Source: Porphyromonadaceae bacterium UBA2720
GTDB taxonomy: Bacteria > Bacteroidota > Bacteroidia > Bacteroidales > Muribaculaceae
NCBI GenBank assembly: GCA_002353885.1
Contig: DEKO01000146.1
Location: 4,348-9,970 of the forward strand
Length of the DNA: 5,623 nucleotides
Direction: 5' to 3'
Under the pieces are notes generated by a model. It had not been told where the DNA came from. It did not search any database and worked only from the letters and a program-made list of their open reading frames with translations. Numbering within the stretch: position 1 is the first letter of the stretch; each line of letters begins with the position of its first letter. The translations under genes and the position numbers were made by a program. Shown here in pieces: positions 5,580 through 5,623 of the stretch.

Positions 5580-5623
5580 GGGCGTGGAACATTCAGCTAT
5601 ACGTGAATTCTAATAGCAAGTGC

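Larger units (their letters stand above)
5475..5591. promoter_or_regulatory. Three parS-like half-sites around the parA promoter
   Basis: The parS consensus is a 16-bp palindrome of two TGTTNCAC half-sites. Here one left half, TGTTTCAC, lies at 5475-5482, and two right halves, GTGGAACA, lie at 5506-5513 and 5584-5591. None is joined to a good second half: extended to 16 bp, the three match TGTTTCACGTGGAACA at 11, 12 and 11 positions. The first two form an inverted pair 23 bases apart that brackets the predicted -7 box. ParB binding and autoregulation are inferred. Another chance-like half-site (TGTTGCAC) occurs at 846-853. Confidence 0.45.
5462..5593. repeat. Two-copy imperfect module upstream of parA
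   Basis: AAGTCAC, five variable bases and TTGTT occur at 5462-5478 and again at 5552-5568, exactly 90 bases apart. Each is followed by an identical 11-base CGTGGAACATT, at 5505-5515 and 5583-5593. The distance between the two parts is 26 bases in the first copy and 14 in the second. This looks like an old duplication of a regulatory segment with a later insertion or deletion. The rest of the region (5458-5623) is AT-rich and holds no gene. Confidence 0.6.

Overview
The window comes from a member of the Bacteroidota, most likely the order Bacteroidales. The evidence is a ParA-ParB-DUF5683-MltD-like gene order, promoters of the TTTG / TAnnTTTG type, A-rich start regions without Shine-Dalgarno sequences, and GC-rich genes with AT-richer gaps. 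A gut lineage such as Muribaculaceae or Barnesiellaceae is a guess. All recognised genes lie on the minus strand, so the region is best read from high to low coordinates.

From right to left: a 166-bp upstream region (5458-5623) carries a promoter for parA and three half-sites of the ParB-binding sequence parS. Then come parA (5457-4684), a 119-bp gap of short phased repeats and a hairpin, and parB (4564-3683). A DUF5683 membrane protein (3686-2889) starts on a GTG that overlaps the parB stop codon. A 96-bp gap made almost entirely of short-period tandem repeats follows, then a 601-residue MltD-like lytic transglycosylase with a LysM domain and a lysine-rich tail (2792-987). A strong hairpin at 928-963 probably ends this operon. 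A separate promoter at 758-791 then drives a secreted protein with two dockerin-type repeats and the N-terminal part of a CotH-kinase-type domain. That gene runs off the left edge.

The first four genes look like a chromosome-segregation and cell-envelope operon. ParA and ParB position the replication origin region, the transglycosylase cuts peptidoglycan, and DUF5683 is a conserved envelope protein of unknown role. The half-sites around the parA promoter suggest that ParB may bind there and regulate its own operon. The CotH-type gene looks like an unrelated neighbour with its own transcription unit.

I see no complete new multi-gene system. The least ordinary features are the non-coding ones. 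A tract changes period from 14 to 8 to 7 bp, and its 7-bp family recurs in the parA-parB gap. In both places one repeat unit supplies the TAG stop codon of the preceding gene. The split, partly duplicated parS-like half-sites upstream of parA and the dockerin-CotH fusion are also worth a look.
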